DNA of 64,000 nucleotides from Rhodococcus zopfii NBRC 100606 = JCM 9919 (GTDB taxonomy: Bacteria > Actinomycetota > Actinomycetes > Mycobacteriales > Mycobacteriaceae): NCBI RefSeq assembly GCF_001895025.1, contig NZ_BCXI01000011.1, positions 150,568 through 214,567 on the forward strand. Reading direction: 5' to 3'. Under the pieces are notes generated by a model. The model did no database searches. It saw only the letters and a program-made list of their open reading frames with translations, and was not told where the DNA came from. The position numbers and the translations under genes were made by a program. The stretch's first letter is position 1; each line of letters opens with the position of its first letter. Below are positions 39,675 through 48,074 of this stretch, piece after piece.

Positions 39675-39699
39675 TCGACATCCGGAACGTGATCCAGAA

Positions 39700-40509
39700 A
39701 TGAGCACTCCGGGAGACGGCCGGGTCGGGAACCTTCCCGTCCCGGCCGCCGCCGCGTTCAGGGAAGTCGCCGACGGTGTCGTCGAAGCGGCGCGGCGTTG
39801 GCGTGATCCGTCGGCCCGGTTGCGGCGGAAGAAGCGGCGGGCCCGCCGGCGAGCCAGGATCTTCGGTGCCGCGTCCGGGATGTGGGGTATCGGCACCGCC
39901 ACCCTCGTCGCCGCGTCCGCACCCGATTGGACGATCGTCGCGACCGGTGGCACCACCGCCGCACTCGCGGTCCCCGCGGTCCTGGCGGTGCGCACGGCGC
40001 GGCGGCTCGACGCGCTGCCTCTGCCGCCGGCTCCTCCGCGTCGGCGGGCGCTGCCCCCGCAGGGGTCCGTGGCACGCGCACCTTTGGCGCGGCTGGCCAG
40101 CAACGAGCAGAGCCTCGCACAGTTGCTCGGGGTTCTCGCCCGATCCCAGGCGGTCGAGGCGGAGGATCTCGACGAGATCGGGGAGGCCGCTCAGGCCGCG
40201 TCGTCGGCGCTCGAGGCCGTCGCGGTCGACGTCGTCGCACTCGAATCGGCTGCGAGCGGGAGCGCCGCGGCCGGTGCGCAGCTCGGCCCGGCACTCGCCG
40301 CGGCCGGTCACCGCCTCGAGACCGGTGTCGATCAGTTCGAGGAACTGGTGGCGGCCGCCGCACGGTTCGCCGGGGCGCCCGAGGGCAGTCGGCCCATGGC
40401 GGTGCTCGAGCAGCAGCGCGCCGAGCTGATCTCCGCGTCCGACCGGCTCGAAGGTTGGGCCCAGTCGTGGCAGGACGTCGACCGGATCCAGCAGCGTTAC
40501 CGGTCCTGA
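39700..40509 (+). CDS. pspM: Phage-shock envelope-stress membrane protein PspM
   Basis: A 269-residue protein, matching in length and position M. tuberculosis PspM (Rv2743c), which partners PspA. A very basic stretch (LRRKKRRARRRARIFG, near residue 45) precedes two hydrophobic helices near residues 57-95; a long Ala-rich helical C-terminal part follows. It starts 25 bases after pspA. The fourth mycobacterial gene, pspN, is not present; instead a terminator and a different gene block follow. Confidence 0.87.
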   Translation: MSTPGDGRVGNLPVPAAAAFREVADGVVEAARRWRDPSARLRRKKRRARRRARIFGAASGMWGIGTATLVAASAPDWTIVATGGTTAALAVPAVLAVRTARRLDALPLPPAPPRRRALPPQGSVARAPLARLASNEQSLAQLLGVLARSQAVEAEDLDEIGEAAQAASSALEAVAVDVVALESAASGSAAAGAQLGPALAAAGHRLETGVDQFEELVAAAARFAGAPEGSRPMAVLEQQRAELISASDRLEGWAQSWQDVDRIQQRYRS

Positions 40510-40535
40510 GGTCGGTCGGTGGTCACCGCGAGCAA

Positions 40536-40564
40536 CGGGGTCCTGCTCGTCGCACAGGACCCCG
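40536..40564. terminator. Bidirectional terminator after pspM
   Basis: CGGGGTCCTG (40536-40545) and CAGGACCCCG (40555-40564) form a perfect 10-base stem with a 9-base loop between two convergent genes. Confidence 0.8.
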
Positions 40565-40632
40565 CCGCCTGCGGGTCGCCGGCTGCCGAGGCGGTCAGGT
40601 GGTGACCCGGCCGGGGTAGGCGTCAAGGAGGG

Positions 40633-42324
40633 TCAGCGGCTCACTGCCGGCCGGTGGTTCTGCCGGAGTTCGGTCTTGAGGATCTTCCCCGCCGCGGAGG
40701 TGGGCAGTGCGCCGGTGAAGTGCACTTCGCGCACCTTCTGATACGGCGCCACCTGTGCCGCCACGTGGTCGAGCAGTTCCTGAGCGGTGTCGGCGTCCGG
40801 GACCGTGCCCGCGGTCGGAACGACGTAGGCAACCGGGATCTCCCCGGCGTCGCCGGCCGGAACCCCGATCACCGCGGCCTGGGCGACGGACGGGTGGGTC
40901 GCAAGGATCTCTTCGAGCTGCCCGGGATAGACGTTGTAGCCCTTGTAGATCAGCATGTCCTTGGCGCGGCCGACGATGAAGATGTTGCCCTGCTCGTCCC
41001 GGCGGGCGAGGTCGCCGGTGAGGAGCCATCCGTCCCGGAACTGCGCCGCGGTCAGCTCGGGATGCCCGAGGTATCCGTCGGCGATCTGCGGCCCGCGCGC
41101 ATAGAGTTCACCGACTTCGCCGGTGGCGACGGTCGTGTCGGGGGCCGAGGGGTCGCGGATCTCGACCTCGGTGTCGAAGACCGGTACCCCGACCGATCCG
41201 ACGGGAGTCGGGTCGCCCGCATCGAGGAGTCCGGAGCACAGACCCATGGTGGCTTCGGTGAGACCGTAGGACTCCACGACGATCGCGCGGGGGAACGGGC
41301 CGCGCAGCGCGTCGAGCGTGGAGGTGTCGATCGGTGCCGCACCCGACGTCAGGGAACGCACGGAGGGGAATTCGCGATCGGCGAGCGCCGGAGAGGCGAG
41401 CAGAGCGTGGAAGAACGCCGGCGACCCCGACAGTTGCGTCGCCCGGTGCTCCTCGACGAGGTCGAGGAACCGTGCCGGATCGAACCGGCCCATGATCACC
41501 GAGGTGCCGCCGATGATCACGTTGAGGTTCTGGGTAACCAGGCCCATCGCGTGGAACAGCGGTGCGACGGTGACCGCACATGCCTGCCCGAGCGGCGACA
41601 TGAACTCGGTCCGGGCGCCGGGGACCTCCTCGAGGTACACCGCCCCGTCGTCCTCGACGACCGGTAACGCGCCGGAACGCCAGGTCGCCATCTGCAGCGC
41701 GTTGGCGACCACGTTCCGGTGCAGGACACGGACGGCTTTGGATCGTCCGGTGGTGCCGCCGGTGAAGGAAAGATGTGCGAGATCGTCCGGTGAGATCCTC
41801 TGTGCCGGTTCGGGTTCGAACGCCAGCAGCTCGTCCAGCGCGACAGCCGGGGGAGTGGATGCCCCGGGTGCGGGCGCCGCCGCCGTGGCGGGCACCGCGA
41901 CGACCAGGCGCACGGTCGGAGCTGCTGCCGCCTCGATCAGCGGGGCTGTCGAGGCGTGCACGATCGCGGCGGTCGCCCCGACCTCGTCGATCTGATCCCG
42001 GATCGCAGCGGGGGGAAGGGTGGGGTTGATCGGTGCCACGACGGCTCCGGCGAGCAGGGAGCCGAAATAGGTCACCGTGAACCAGGCGGAATTGGGCTGA
42101 CATAAGGCGACGGCGTCGCCGCGTCGGATTCCGAGTTGCCGCAGACCATGGGCGACGCGCAGCGCGTGCTCGTGCAGCTGGGCGAACGTCAACGAAAGGT
42201 CGCCGTCGATGAGGGCTACGCGATCGGCGTATCGCCGCGCGGCACCGGAGAGGAGAGCGTCGATGCCGACGGCCGGATAGATCAGACCGTCGGGCATACC
42301 GACGGGAAGTCGCAGAGCAGTCAC
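40633..42324 (-). CDS. Class I adenylate-forming enzyme, acyl-CoA-ligase-like
   Basis: A 563-residue ANL-superfamily enzyme that activates a carboxylate with ATP, probably forming a CoA thioester. The phosphate loop is LSFTGGTTGRSKAV, the A5-type motif ESYGLTEATMG, the ATP motif GWLLTGDLARRDEQGNIFIVGRAKDMLIYKGYNVYP, and the catalytic lysine is in PTSAAGKILKTELR. It resembles 4-coumarate or long-chain acyl-CoA ligases; the substrate is not clear. GTG 42324 has AAGGA six bases upstream. The divergent TetR-family gene at 42597 probably regulates it. Confidence 0.92.
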   Translation of the reverse strand: MTALRLPVGMPDGLIYPAVGIDALLSGAARRYADRVALIDGDLSLTFAQLHEHALRVAHGLRQLGIRRGDAVALCQPNSAWFTVTYFGSLLAGAVVAPINPTLPPAAIRDQIDEVGATAAIVHASTAPLIEAAAAPTVRLVVAVPATAAAPAPGASTPPAVALDELLAFEPEPAQRISPDDLAHLSFTGGTTGRSKAVRVLHRNVVANALQMATWRSGALPVVEDDGAVYLEEVPGARTEFMSPLGQACAVTVAPLFHAMGLVTQNLNVIIGGTSVIMGRFDPARFLDLVEEHRATQLSGSPAFFHALLASPALADREFPSVRSLTSGAAPIDTSTLDALRGPFPRAIVVESYGLTEATMGLCSGLLDAGDPTPVGSVGVPVFDTEVEIRDPSAPDTTVATGEVGELYARGPQIADGYLGHPELTAAQFRDGWLLTGDLARRDEQGNIFIVGRAKDMLIYKGYNVYPGQLEEILATHPSVAQAAVIGVPAGDAGEIPVAYVVPTAGTVPDADTAQELLDHVAAQVAPYQKVREVHFTGALPTSAAGKILKTELRQNHRPAVSR

Positions 42325-42403
42325 GGATGTCCTTGTCCCGAGCGAAGTGCGGTGCGCAGTGATCGGCGTCGCAGGGCGGGCCGAGTCGTTGCCGACGCTA
42401 CCT

Positions 42404-42506
42404 TACGATCGTTCAGTGTGGAAGGTCCGATTTCCGCCGATTTCCTTCTTCTGCCCCGTCGATGTCCAGGGCCTTGGGCCCTTGGCTATACGCTTGTTCA
42501 GTGCGG
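42404..42506. promoter_or_regulatory. Two 18-base direct repeats between the ligase and tetR genes
   Basis: TACGATCGTTCAGTGTGG (42404-42421) and TACGCTTGTTCAGTGCGG (42489-42506) match at 15 of 18 positions, in the same orientation, 85 bases apart in the divergent spacer. They are plausible binding sites for the adjacent TetR-family regulator. Nothing else is recognised in this 272-base spacer. Confidence 0.6.
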
Positions 42507-42596
42507 TGCGTGAGCGAGGGCGCGGAGCGTCCATGTCGTACCCCTGTCGATCCGCCCGGCTCCGGGCCGGACTCGTCCCCGACCGAACGGAGTCCG

Positions 42597-43223
42597 ATGA
42601 ATTCACAACCCCCGGGGCACGCCGCCATCCTCGATGCCGCTCGCGCGGAGTTCGCCGAGCGGGGATACGCCGCCGCCACCATCAGGAACATCGCGCAGCG
42701 CGCCGGTTTGAGTCTCTCGGCGTTGTACTACTACTACCGAAGCAAGCAGGAGGTGCTCGTCGCGCTTCTCGAGGACGGACTCACCGCCTACACCGAGGCG
42801 TGCGACAGGGCCCTCGGGCAGGCCGGTCCCGGCGCCGCGGACAGGCTCGACGCACTGGTCGAGGCGACAGTGCGGTTCCGGGCCACCCATCCTGCGAAGA
42901 GCACGATCGGGCGGACGGAGCGGCGCAGCCTCCAACCCGAGCATCAGCAGGCCTATCGCGACCACGAGGTGCGCGGCACCGAGCGGTTCCGGACGATCAT
43001 CGAACAGGGAATCTCCGCCGGCGAGTTCCGGACGTTGTTTCCGGACGAAGCGCGCCGCACCATCATCGCGACGTGCAACGCAATCGCCGAATGGTTCGAC
43101 CCGGACGGAGACGTCTCCCTCGACGAGCTCGTCGAACGGTACGTTGCGATCGCTCTCACCGTCGTCGAGTACCGGCCACGGCGGGCGCCGCGCCGGCAGC
43201 CGTGGGTCGAGGGGACCGGCTAG
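42597..43223 (+). CDS. TetR-family regulator, probable controller of the acyl-CoA-ligase-like gene
   Basis: A 208-residue TetR-type repressor. The helix-turn-helix is TIRNIAQRAGLSLSALYYYYRSKQEVL near residues 27-55, and the C-terminal ligand domain resembles those sensing acyl-CoAs. The ATG at 42597 follows GGAG. The gene is divergent from the ligase gene, with two repeated sites in between. Its stop overlaps the convergent bioN stop by two bases. Confidence 0.9.
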   Translation: MNSQPPGHAAILDAARAEFAERGYAAATIRNIAQRAGLSLSALYYYYRSKQEVLVALLEDGLTAYTEACDRALGQAGPGAADRLDALVEATVRFRATHPAKSTIGRTERRSLQPEHQQAYRDHEVRGTERFRTIIEQGISAGEFRTLFPDEARRTIIATCNAIAEWFDPDGDVSLDELVERYVAIALTVVEYRPRRAPRRQPWVEGTG

Positions 43224-43825
43224 TCGTCGACGCCGCGTGCGGAGAGCGCTTCACCCATCGCGTCCGCGGCCCGCAACGCGCCCACGACCACCGGCACCAC
43301 CAGTGCGCGCAACGAGAACCCCAGGCCGCGCGCCTTGCGGGCGTCGCTCACCTGCGTCACCAGCTCCCCGAGCAGCGGAATGCACCGAATCGTCATGACC
43401 AGCACCAGGCCCACGCGTTCCGGATCCACCCCTATCCGGCGCAACGGTCCAAGCCCCGTGAGGATCGCGTCGAGCATGTCCGTCACCCGCGTCGTGAGCG
43501 TCACCAGCGCGGCGAGCGCGACCGCGAGCAGCAGCGAACCGCACACCACCACCGCGCGTTCCCAGCCCGCCACCACGATCTGGAACACGGCGATGAACGC
43601 AAGCATCCACAGCAGCGGCCGCAACTGGACGACGGCGAGCCGGACCGGAATGTGTGCCACGGCGTAGAGCCCCGCCACCGCCGCCGCGACGGGCAGCACC
43701 TGCCATGGCCGGTCGATCCACAGCGTCAGCGCGACGATCGCCACTGCGGTGACGACGAGCTTGGGGCCCGCCGGGAGCCGGTGCAGCGGCGAGGTGGCCG
43801 GGTGGTAGAGCCCCAGCGTCGTCAT
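43220..43825 (-). CDS. bioN: ECF-transporter transmembrane component (BioN/EcfT)
   Basis: A 201-residue membrane coupling subunit of an energy-coupling-factor transporter, with about five helices. The cytoplasmic signature with Ala-Arg-Gly is in QVSDARKARGLGF and the second coupling motif near VGALRAADAMGEALSARG. It overlaps bioM by four bases and completes a bioY-bioM-bioN set that imports biotin. Confidence 0.92.
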   Translation of the reverse strand: MTTLGLYHPATSPLHRLPAGPKLVVTAVAIVALTLWIDRPWQVLPVAAAVAGLYAVAHIPVRLAVVQLRPLLWMLAFIAVFQIVVAGWERAVVVCGSLLLAVALAALVTLTTRVTDMLDAILTGLGPLRRIGVDPERVGLVLVMTIRCIPLLGELVTQVSDARKARGLGFSLRALVVPVVVGALRAADAMGEALSARGVDD

Positions 43826-44502
43826 CCGACGAGGGCCCGGTAGAAGTCGACGGCCGGGCCGGGCGCGTCGTCGGCGACGATCCGGCCGCCGTCGACGACA
43901 AGCACCCGATCGAAGTCGGCGAGCAGATCGAGCTGGTGGGTCACGACGATCAACTGCTGATCGAGGTTCGCGAACGTGCGCGAGATGAGCCGAGCATTGC
44001 GGAGGTCGAGCAGGGTGGTCGGCTCGTCCGCGACGAGGACCTGCGGATCGGTGACCATGATCGCGGCCAGCGCCAGCAGTTGCTTCTGGCCGCCGGACAG
44101 CAAATGACTCGGGTGGTCGTGGTGTCCGCCGAGCCCGAAGTCGTCGAGGACGCGCCGCACCCGTTCGGCGCGTTCGGCCCTGTCGAGGCCGCTGCGGCGC
44201 AACGAGAAGGCCACATCCTCGGCGACGGTCGGCATGACGATCTGGTGGTCGGGATCGGTGAACACGAACCCGACGCGTCGTCGTACGTCGCGCCCCTTGC
44301 GGGCGGTGTCGAGTCCGTCGACGGTGACCGTCCCGGAGGTGGGGACGACGAGACCGTTGATCATGCGGGCCAGCGTCGATTTGCCGCTGCCGTTGGCGCC
44401 GACGATGCCGATGCGCCGCTCGGTGAGGGTCACGTCGACGCCGTCGAGCACGACCCGTTCGCCGTAGGCGTGCCGGACCGAAGCGAAGCGGATCTCACTC
44501 AT
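43822..44502 (-). CDS. bioM: ECF-transporter ATPase (BioM)
   Basis: A 226-residue ABC ATPase. Walker A is VGANGSGKST, the Q loop is in VGFVFTDPDHQIVMPTVAEDVAF (typical of ECF ATPases), the signature is LLSGGQKQLLALAA, and Walker B LVADEPTTLLD. The switch histidine is in VVTHQLDLL. It starts 10 bases after bioY and overlaps bioN. Only one ATPase is encoded, as is normal for BioMNY. Confidence 0.93.
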   Translation of the reverse strand: MSEIRFASVRHAYGERVVLDGVDVTLTERRIGIVGANGSGKSTLARMINGLVVPTSGTVTVDGLDTARKGRDVRRRVGFVFTDPDHQIVMPTVAEDVAFSLRRSGLDRAERAERVRRVLDDFGLGGHHDHPSHLLSGGQKQLLALAAIMVTDPQVLVADEPTTLLDLRNARLISRTFANLDQQLIVVTHQLDLLADFDRVLVVDGGRIVADDAPGPAVDFYRALVG

Positions 44503-44512
44503 CGGCGCTCGG

Positions 44513-45109
44513 TCAGGCTGCGAGGTCGCCGGCGGGCTTCGGCGTCACACGGGAGGAGATCAGACCCGGATAGGCCCGGTGCACCTGCGCGGCAACCGCA
44601 GCCGCCACGACCGCCTTGAGCAGGTCGCCGGGCAGGAACGTCACGTTGGCGCTCAGCGCGGCCCAGAAGGTCAGGTCGGTGCGCAGCAGCATCCCGGCGA
44701 TGCCGAAGGCATACAGCACCACGATTCCGCCCAGCACGTTGATCGCGACTCCGGGCACCACCCGGTAGCGGGGCAGCATGCGCGCGGACAGCCAGCCGAT
44801 CACCGCGACCGCGGGAATCCAGCCGATCAGGAAGCCGGCGGTGGGGGAGGCGAGCGACGTCAGGGTCGTGCGACCGCCGGCGAGAACCGGCAGCGCGAGA
44901 CCCAGCACGATGACCGTCGCGACGGACAGCACGCCCTTGCGGGCACCGAGCAGCGCGCCGGCGAGCATCACGCCCAGCGTCTGCAGGGTGATCGGCACGC
45001 CCGACGATCCGATGGTGATCTGCCCCGGAAGTCCCAGCGCGATGATCAGTGCCGCGAACACGGCGATCTGCGCCAGGTCGCGGGCGGGAATGCGACGGGT
45101 CGACGACAC
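44513..45109 (-). CDS. bioY: Biotin transporter substrate-binding component (BioY)
   Basis: A 198-residue S component with six hydrophobic helices that binds biotin. The family motif around GVPITLQTLGVMLAGALLGARKG is clear, followed by GRTTLTSLASPTAGFLIGWIPAA and FLPGDLLKAVVAAAVA near the C-terminus. The start is GTG 45109 with AAGG about nine bases upstream; TAGGCT at 45149-45154 (minus strand) is a possible -10. No biotin synthesis gene is seen in the window. Confidence 0.95.
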   Translation of the reverse strand: MSSTRRIPARDLAQIAVFAALIIALGLPGQITIGSSGVPITLQTLGVMLAGALLGARKGVLSVATVIVLGLALPVLAGGRTTLTSLASPTAGFLIGWIPAVAVIGWLSARMLPRYRVVPGVAINVLGGIVVLYAFGIAGMLLRTDLTFWAALSANVTFLPGDLLKAVVAAAVAAQVHRAYPGLISSRVTPKPAGDLAA

Positions 45110-45220
45110 GATTTCTCAGCCTTCTTCACGGGGGATGCGAACGGGTCGAGCCTAGGTGCACTGTGCGTGCCGTGCGTCACCACCCCGGTCCCGGCGCGAC
45201 CCCGAACCGACGGCCGGCGG

Positions 45221-45236
45221 CTGGGGGTATCCCCCC
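45221..45236 (+). other. Short GGGGG-TAT-CCCCC hairpin
   Basis: GGGGG at 45223-45227 and CCCCC at 45231-45235 with a three-base loop, in the 231-base spacer between bioY and the small membrane gene. It could be a weak terminator or an operator; no more can be said. Confidence 0.35.
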
Positions 45237-45340
45237 ATCTTTCCCTGATTTACGCGCTGACCAGGTGTTTTTGAGGGCTGGCACTGTCAGGATCGACGGT
45301 GTACGGCTGAGAGATACGGCATCCGAGTCAGGAGAAGACG

Positions 45341-45514
45341 ATGTTCTGGAAGATCGTGGGTGTGGTGGCGCTGGTGTGGATCGGGCTGGCGTTGTTCGGC
45401 GCCCTGTTCGAGCACCTGTTCGGGATCCTCGTGGTGAGTGCGCTCATTTTCGGCGGATACCTGATCTACAAGGCGATCGCAGGTGACAAACACGACGACA
45501 TCATGAAGGTCTGA
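45341..45514 (+). CDS. 57-residue small membrane protein
   Basis: A short open frame, ATG 45341 to TGA 45514. It has a strong ribosome site (AGGAG at 45330-45334) and a clear membrane profile: WKIVGVVALVWIGLALFGALF, then HLFGILVVSALIFGGYLIYKAI, two hydrophobic helices joined by FEH. A charged tail (AGDKHDDIMKV) follows. I do not recognise the family; similar tiny proteins occur beside transporter and stress genes. It is divergent from bioY and convergent with the MprF-like gene, so it is an isolated single gene. Confidence 0.72.
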   Translation: MFWKIVGVVALVWIGLALFGALFEHLFGILVVSALIFGGYLIYKAIAGDKHDDIMKV

Positions 45515-45533
45515 CACCCGACGGCCGGGTGCG

Positions 45534-48074
45534 TCACCTGCGCAGCAACCGGGCGAGCAGGCGCCGCCCCTGCCCGAGCGAGACGTCGGGGAGGTAGGCG
45601 TGGCCCACGGCGACACCGATCGCGGGCAGCGCCGCGGGATCAGGGAAGACCATGTACACCGGCCGGTACTCCGGCTGGAACTTGGACTTGAACGCGAGCA
45701 GCGACCGGAACCCGTAGACCGGTTCGAGGGTGCGCCCGAGCAGCTCCAGGAGGGCGTCGAGGGTCGTGCGGTCCATCGCGTCCGACCGTGCGGCCGCGGC
45801 CAGGGGAGCGCCGGACAGGCTCAGGTACTCGAGCCCCTGCTCCTGGGCGGCCGACGCGGCAGACGCGATGAGAAACTCCATCGACGGGCGGAACCCGTCG
45901 GAGCGGCGCCGCATGAAGTCGAGGGTCAGCGCGACGAGGGCGCCGTCGCGGTAGACCGGCATCCACGAGGTGACCGCGTGGACGTGCCGGTCCTCGTCGA
46001 TCGCCAGCAGTAGCCGGACCTCGGGGTCGCGGAGTTCCTCGAGACCACCGAGCGTGAACCCCATCTCGGGCAGGCCCTTGTCGGCGACCCATTCCTCCGA
46101 GATCGCCACGATCTGCTCGACGACGGCGAGCGGTGCGTCGTGCAGGCTCGTCCACTCGGCGGTGACGCCGTCCTTGCGGGCACGGTTGAGGGCGGTGCGC
46201 ACGTCCTGGAACTTCTTGCCGGTGAACGCGAGTCCGTCGAGCTGGATCACGGTTTCCTCGGCCACCTGCAGACACGTCCAACCGTGTTCGCGGGCGATGA
46301 CGGCGGTCGGCTCGCCGACCGAGTACAGGCACGGCGTCCATCCGTTCTCGGCGCAGAACGCGGCGAACTCGTCGATCGCGGCGAGGAGGGTCCCGCGGTC
46401 GCCGATCGGATCGCAGGTCGTGAGTGCGACGCCCGCATGCACGCGATACGCGACGGCATGCCGGTCGTCGGACGAGAACCAGTAGTGGTTGCCGTCCCAC
46501 GTGGTCATCCACGACAGGGACGAGCCGCCGGGGGAGTGCAACAGCCGGCGGACACGGCGTTGCGCGTCGACATCGTGACCCAGCGCCGGCACCCGGAAGC
46601 TGCGCAGCATCAGGACGCAGAACACCAGCCACACCAGGACACCGGCCCATTCGAACAGCAGCGTCGCGGCGGACGTGAGCGGAAGCACGGGCGGCTCGAA
46701 CAGCTGGAGGTAGACCGGCGGGATCAATCGCCGCGGCATGTCCCGCAGCAGGGTCCATGTCCCGGGATCGCGGTCGAACCCGCCGGAGAGCAGCGAACCC
46801 GCGCCCACGTAGACGAGCGTCGCCACGGCGAGGGCCCCGAGCGTCCCCAGCCATACCGGCGGATAGGTGCCACGCGGGGCCCGGACCTCGAACAGTCGCC
46901 GGCTCGCCAGCAGCACCATCAGGATCGCGACGAGGGCCAGCAGCGGCGTCAGCTCCATGTACACCGAGCTGTGCCGATGCTGCCCGTACAGCAGCGACCG
47001 GGTCTCGTCCTGCTCGGTGGCCTCGGCGACGAGGCTCGCGGCGGCGGTCCCGATCAGCGCGATGTGGGCCCACACGGACAGCAGCCACCCGGCGTGGCGC
47101 CCCCGGCGCAGTCCGTCCGCGGACACGAGCAGCACGATCGAGGGCATCAGGTTCATCATCAGCGGTCCGAGCCCGGACAGCCGCAGCGCCTGCTGCCCCT
47201 TGCGGCATTCGTCGTGCAGCGCCGGGTCCGCACACACGTCCACCAGTTCGCGGGCCGAATAGGGCACCTGGTCGAACAGCATCCGCAGCGCCGACAGCGG
47301 TCCGATCGCGTGCGGCGAGAAGGCGGCCACGATCGGGCCGAGCACACTCGCGGCCACGACCAGCGCGATCAGCGTGCGCTGTTCACGGACGGAGCCGCCG
47401 AGCGCCGGGCCCCGAGCCGAGCGTCCGCACAGCCACGGCCCCAGAATCACGCCGGCCACGGCCGCACACAGCCGCGTCACGTCCTGCAGGTGCCCGGCGA
47501 ACAGTGCCGCAGTCACCAGGAACACCAGCACCAGCGTCCGGATCCGGCGCCGCCACAGGGTGTCCATCACCGCGGTCGACGCGAGCAGCGTACCCAGCAC
47601 CCACGCGAGAGGATCTTCGACCACGTGCCCGTGCAGTTCGATGCCCCACGTGTTCGGGACGGTCGACGCGAGCAATGCGATCAGCAGCGCCAGCGCCGCA
47701 CCGACTCCCTGCGTCACGACGGCGGCCACCACGAATCGTCCGGTGCCGATCCGGTGTTCGACGGGCACGGCCACCGCCAGGACCACGACGGTCACGAGGA
47801 CGTACTCGACGATGCCGGACGCGAACAGGCCCGACGACCACAGCACCCACGGGTGCCCGTCCCCGAAGCTCTCGACGCCCGACGACACCCACCGCGCGAT
47901 GTCGGGGGACGGTCCGTGCCGGAGCGAGCCGGTCATGAGCCCGAGCACCCACAACAAGGCGAGCAGAGCCAGCGAAGCCGGTGCGCGGCGCAGTGCTGTC
48001 GCCGTGCGCCGCGCGGGCCCACCGAGCACGCGCCGTGTGGTCAGGACGTGAGACCCAGTCGCCGGCTCAGCCAC
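45534..48074 (-). CDS. MprF-like phosphatidylglycerol aminoacyltransferase (DUF2156) with N-terminal membrane domain
   Basis: An 846-residue protein. The N-terminal about 530 residues hold ten or more membrane helices; the C-terminal about 310 residues are a DUF2156 (dual GNAT) aminoacyl-lipid synthase domain, with WDGNHYWFSSDDRHAVAYRV and, later, PEMGFTLGGLEELRDPEVRLLLAID. Such enzymes transfer lysine or alanine from tRNA to phosphatidylglycerol or diacylglycerol, changing surface charge. The amino acid used cannot be told. GTG 48074 is chosen because AAGGAG lies five bases before it; it overlaps the esterase gene by 34 bases, so the pair is coupled. Confidence 0.85.
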   Translation of the reverse strand: MAEPATGSHVLTTRRVLGGPARRTATALRRAPASLALLALLWVLGLMTGSLRHGPSPDIARWVSSGVESFGDGHPWVLWSSGLFASGIVEYVLVTVVVLAVAVPVEHRIGTGRFVVAAVVTQGVGAALALLIALLASTVPNTWGIELHGHVVEDPLAWVLGTLLASTAVMDTLWRRRIRTLVLVFLVTAALFAGHLQDVTRLCAAVAGVILGPWLCGRSARGPALGGSVREQRTLIALVVAASVLGPIVAAFSPHAIGPLSALRMLFDQVPYSARELVDVCADPALHDECRKGQQALRLSGLGPLMMNLMPSIVLLVSADGLRRGRHAGWLLSVWAHIALIGTAAASLVAEATEQDETRSLLYGQHRHSSVYMELTPLLALVAILMVLLASRRLFEVRAPRGTYPPVWLGTLGALAVATLVYVGAGSLLSGGFDRDPGTWTLLRDMPRRLIPPVYLQLFEPPVLPLTSAATLLFEWAGVLVWLVFCVLMLRSFRVPALGHDVDAQRRVRRLLHSPGGSSLSWMTTWDGNHYWFSSDDRHAVAYRVHAGVALTTCDPIGDRGTLLAAIDEFAAFCAENGWTPCLYSVGEPTAVIAREHGWTCLQVAEETVIQLDGLAFTGKKFQDVRTALNRARKDGVTAEWTSLHDAPLAVVEQIVAISEEWVADKGLPEMGFTLGGLEELRDPEVRLLLAIDEDRHVHAVTSWMPVYRDGALVALTLDFMRRRSDGFRPSMEFLIASAASAAQEQGLEYLSLSGAPLAAAARSDAMDRTTLDALLELLGRTLEPVYGFRSLLAFKSKFQPEYRPVYMVFPDPAALPAIGVAVGHAYLPDVSLGQGRRLLARLLRR

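Noticed and set aside
45110..45340. A riboswitch in front of bioY or the 57-residue gene
   Set aside because: No known aptamer core was recognised, only a short GGGGG-TAT-CCCCC hairpin.
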